Below, one piece after another: positions 61,936 to 64,000 of a DNA stretch of 64,000 nucleotides. Every line of letters starts with the position of its first letter. The stretch's first letter is position 1. The translations under genes and the position numbers were made by a program. The stretch spans positions 434,001 through 498,000 of the forward strand of contig NZ_VHLL01000001.1 of the NCBI RefSeq assembly GCF_025384765.1. The letters are read 5' to 3'. This DNA is from Methanoculleus formosensis (lineage in GTDB: Archaea; Halobacteriota; Methanomicrobia; Methanomicrobiales; Methanoculleaceae). The notes under the pieces were generated by a model, which was not told the origin of the DNA, did no database searches, and saw only the letters and a program-made list of their open reading frames with translations.

Positions 61936-62624
61936 GCTGCGGCCTCCCGGAGTCTCTGGACGGTGCTCTCAGAGAGGAGGTTCAAGCGCGTGAGGATCTC
62001 GGGTTTGAGCTGGACGATGTACTTGAATACCAGCGCGATGATCGCGCCTTCGATGATGGCGAGCGGAACCTGGGTTACGGCGAAGATCGCGGCGAAGGCC
62101 GTGAACGCCCCGAAGAACCCGACGCTCCCGGGGAACGCGAGCGCGAGCTGGACCGAGGTGACGACGTAGGTGGTCAGATCGGCAAGGGCTGCGGCAAGAA
62201 AGACCGTCGCGTAGGTGTTTGCGCCCGCCCGCGTCCCGGCCTTGTAGATGAGATAGGCGACAAGGGGCCCTGCGATCCCCATCGAGAAGACGTTTGCCCC
62301 GAGGGTGGTGATCCCGCCGTGCGCGAGGAAGACCGCCTGAAAGACCAGGACTATCAGCCCGAGGACGGCGGCGATGCAGGGGCCGAAGAGGATGCCCCCG
62401 AGCCCCGTCCCCGTGGGATGGGAGCAGCTCCCGTTGAACGAGGGGAGTTTGAGCGAGGAGAGGACGAAGACGAAGGCGCCTGCGACCGCGAGGAGCGGCA
62501 GGGCTTCCCGCTTCTCCCGCACAAGTTTGTTCAGCTGGTACAATCCGATGACGATGAAAGGCAGAGAGACGATGAACCAGATCTGCCACCAGGGACTCGG
62601 TAAGAATCCTTCCATAATGTGCAT
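61932..62624 (-). CDS. cbiM: Cobalt transporter substrate-binding membrane protein CbiM
   Basis: CbiM is the metal-binding core of the cobalt ECF transporter. The 230-residue protein begins MHIMEGF, whose N-terminal amine, His2 and a later His (in SCSHPTGTGLGG) coordinate the metal. The NGSCSHPTGTGLGGILFGP block distinguishes CbiM/NikM. Nickel instead of cobalt remains possible, but the adjacent cbiA-type gene and cbiN favour cobalt. GGTGAT precedes the ATG. It heads the cbiMNQO operon. Confidence 0.93.
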   Translation of the reverse strand: MHIMEGFLPSPWWQIWFIVSLPFIVIGLYQLNKLVREKREALPLLAVAGAFVFVLSSLKLPSFNGSCSHPTGTGLGGILFGPCIAAVLGLIVLVFQAVFLAHGGITTLGANVFSMGIAGPLVAYLIYKAGTRAGANTYATVFLAAALADLTTYVVTSVQLALAFPGSVGFFGAFTAFAAIFAVTQVPLAIIEGAIIALVFKYIVQLKPEILTRLNLLSESTVQRLREAAA

Positions 62625-62670
62625 GATATCACCAGTGGCTACCGCCGCGAAGGCAGCAGGACAAATTTGT

Positions 62671-62687
62671 TTTACCTAAGGCAAACT
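62671..62687. promoter_or_regulatory. Palindromic operator candidate between cbiM and cbiA
   Basis: TTTTACCTAAGGCAAAC is an imperfect palindrome (TTT.CCT.AGG.AAA about a central A) in the divergent cbiM/cbiA spacer. For cbiM it lies between a TATA-like CAAATAAG (about 62688-62695 on minus) and the expected transcript start, where a repressor would block initiation. The shape resembles sites of DtxR/MntR-type metal regulators; that link is inference. Confidence 0.5.
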
Positions 62688-62755
62688 TATTTGATGTACC
62701 CTGGTTATCCCCGGTCATATTTATCTTCTGCGGTATTCAACACTACAGGAACGTT

Positions 62756-64000
62756 ATGCGCACGATTCCACGAATTGTCGTCGCCGGAACCCACAGCGGC
62801 TGCGGCAAGACCACGCTTGCAAGCGGCCTGATGGCGGCGCTCGTCGCCCGCGGGCTCGCCGTCCAGCCCTTCAAGGTGGGCCCGGACTTCATCGATCCCA
62901 CGCACCATTCGGCTATCTGCGGCCGGACGTCGCGCAACCTCGACCCGTTCATGATGGGGGAGGCGGGGGTGCGAGAGACGTTCGTCCGTGCCTCCGCCGG
63001 GGCCGATATCGCCGTCGTCGAGGGTGCGATGGGGCTCTTCGACGGGCTCGAAGGAACCGATACCGCGAGCACGGCGCACGTCGCAAAGGTCCTCGACGCC
63101 CCGGTTCTTCTCGTGGTCGACGCGGGGGGCGCGTCACGGAGCGTCCATGCCATGGTCCAGGGATACGCGGGGTTTGATTCGGCCGTCCGGGTCGCTGGAG
63201 CCATCTTCAACCGGATCGGGAGCCCCCGCCACCTTGCCATGATCGAGGAGACGAAGAGCCTCCCCATCTATGGGGGAATCCCGCGGCGAAAGGATCTTGT
63301 GGTCGAAAGCCGGCACCTCGGACTCGCGATGGCGGCCGAGACGGGGATGATGGCGCGGTTCGGCGCGGTGGTCGAGGAGACATGCGATCTCCCGGGGCTC
63401 ATCGACCTCGCCCGGTCGGCCCCGCCCCTCCCGGCACCGGCGGAGGAACCCGCCCGGCCGGAGACCGGGGTGCGCATCGGCGTCGCGAACGATGCGGCGT
63501 TCTGTTTTTACTACGCGGACAACATCGACCGGCTCGTGCGGGCCGGGGCGGAACCGGTCTTCTTCTCGCCGATGACCGACCGGCTCCCGGACGTGGACGC
63601 TCTCTACCTCGGGGGCGGCTACCCGGAGCTCCACGCGGAGGCGCTCTCCTCATCCCGGTGCCGGGAAGATCTCAGCCGCGCTGTCGATGACGGGATGCCC
63701 GTCTACGCCGAGTGCGGCGGGCTCATCTACCTCACCGAACGGCTTGCGACCGGCGAGGGGGATTACCCGATGGCCGGCGTCCTCCCGGCGGCGGCGGAGA
63801 TGACGGGCCGCATCCAGGCCCTCGGGTATGTCGATGCCCGGGTTGCCGGGACGGCACCGATCCTTACCCCGGGGTCGGCCTTCCGGGGCCACGAGTACCA
63901 CTACTCAAGGCTTGACTGTGCTCGTGACGCCCGGTTCGCCCTGGAGCTCCTCCGCGGGCGGGGTATTGACGGCGGCCGCGACGGGCTTACCGTGCAGAAC
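62756..64000 (+). CDS. cbiA: Cobyrinate (or Ni-sirohydrochlorin) a,c-diamide synthase, 3' end cut by window
   Basis: An amidotransferase that converts two side-chain carboxylates to amides with glutamine and ATP. The first domain has P-loop AGTHSGCGKTTLASGL at residue 10, then KVGPDFIDPTHH and DTASTAHVAKVLDAPVLLVVDA. The glutamine amidotransferase part contains ALYLGGGYPELHAE and VYAECGGLIYL with the catalytic Cys. 415 codons are visible without a stop; about 35 more are expected. It sits opposite cbiMNQO, which favours cbiA, but methanogens also have the close homologue cfbB of coenzyme F430 synthesis, so both names stay open. AGGAACG precedes the ATG. Confidence 0.88.
   Translation, partial: MRTIPRIVVAGTHSGCGKTTLASGLMAALVARGLAVQPFKVGPDFIDPTHHSAICGRTSRNLDPFMMGEAGVRETFVRASAGADIAVVEGAMGLFDGLEGTDTASTAHVAKVLDAPVLLVVDAGGASRSVHAMVQGYAGFDSAVRVAGAIFNRIGSPRHLAMIEETKSLPIYGGIPRRKDLVVESRHLGLAMAAETGMMARFGAVVEETCDLPGLIDLARSAPPLPAPAEEPARPETGVRIGVANDAAFCFYYADNIDRLVRAGAEPVFFSPMTDRLPDVDALYLGGGYPELHAEALSSSRCREDLSRAVDDGMPVYAECGGLIYLTERLATGEGDYPMAGVLPAAAEMTGRIQALGYVDARVAGTAPILTPGSAFRGHEYHYSRLDCARDARFALELLRGRGIDGGRDGLTVQN

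Noticed and set aside
62625-62660. Cobalamin riboswitch upstream of cbiM
   Set aside because: GCCACTGG, similar to the B12 box core, occurs on the minus strand just before the ATG, but the leader is only a few tens of bases and the other riboswitch elements are absent.

Overview
The window is archaeal and most resembles a high-GC methanogen of the order Methanomicrobiales (Methanoculleus-like; the genus is an inference from gene content and base composition, not a database result). Archaeal markers seen directly are ribosomal protein S8e, SRP19, TFB, Gar1, a RIO2 kinase, a COG2433/DUF460 protein, cupin-type phosphoglucose isomerase, a geranylgeranyl reductase with its ferredoxin, a TrmB-type regulator and a NrpR-type (DUF128) protein. 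A methanogen lifestyle is suggested by HypB and by an extensive anaerobic cobalamin pathway plus a CbiMNQO transporter. Many genes overlap by 4 to 50 bases, many starts are GTG, and several genes look leaderless behind TATA boxes.

Region by region. 1-5.1 kb: a 5'-truncated nucleotidase, DsrE-like protein, S8e, HypB, SRP19, PHP phosphoesterase, a gar1-tfb pair and tRNA-Ala(CGC). 5.2-9.3 kb: an exported beta-propeller protein, a C_GCAxxG protein, an acyltransferase, a YhfC-like membrane protein and a hairpin-rich spacer. 9.3-16.5 kb: a ThiL / COG2433 / RIO2 operon, a tRNA thiolation ATPase, a 560-base spacer holding two 129-bp elements with terminal inverted repeats, then pgiA with a COG1361 surface protein, divergent from a TrmB-like regulator across a palindromic operator candidate. 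17-32 kb: a DUF128 protein, an unknown gene plus a lipoamide-dehydrogenase-like flavoprotein, a DHH/CBS/DRTGG pyrophosphatase, a COG1361 + MacB-type ABC operon with two tandem permeases, an unknown nuclease-like gene, MarC/PAP2, NfeD/SPFH and a branched-chain-amino-acid-type binding lipoprotein.

33-49 kb is the accessory part. It has a TnpB-only IS605-type element, a DNA methyltransferase with a frameshifted XhoI/PaeR7I-family endonuclease, then housekeeping genes (site-2 protease, RNase HII, TrkA-like, GGR/ferredoxin). The cobalamin operon cbiT-L-F-G-H-C-D-E (40.6-46.3 kb) follows, then a transposase fragment and two solitary DNA methyltransferases separated by a palindromic repeat. 49-57 kb: a PAS sensor kinase, a cache-domain protein, membrane proteins, a DUF885-like peptidase and a second TnpB element almost identical in size to the first. 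57-64 kb: a CDF transporter, pyruvate kinase, the cobalt transporter cbiM-N-Q-O (CbiO carries an extra C-terminal domain), and divergently cbiA (or its F430 homologue cfbB), cut by the window end.

The strongest themes are corrin synthesis and cobalt import (two clusters, one with a palindromic operator candidate), a paired set of TnpB elements whose shared edges allow the element ends, TAM and guide to be predicted, and restriction-modification genes in apparent decay. I did not find a clearly new multi-gene defence or metabolic system. The best candidates for something undescribed are the CbiO C-terminal domain, the COG1361/MacB-type transporter, the 129-bp inverted-repeat element pair, and the nuclease-like orphan at 26.9 kb.
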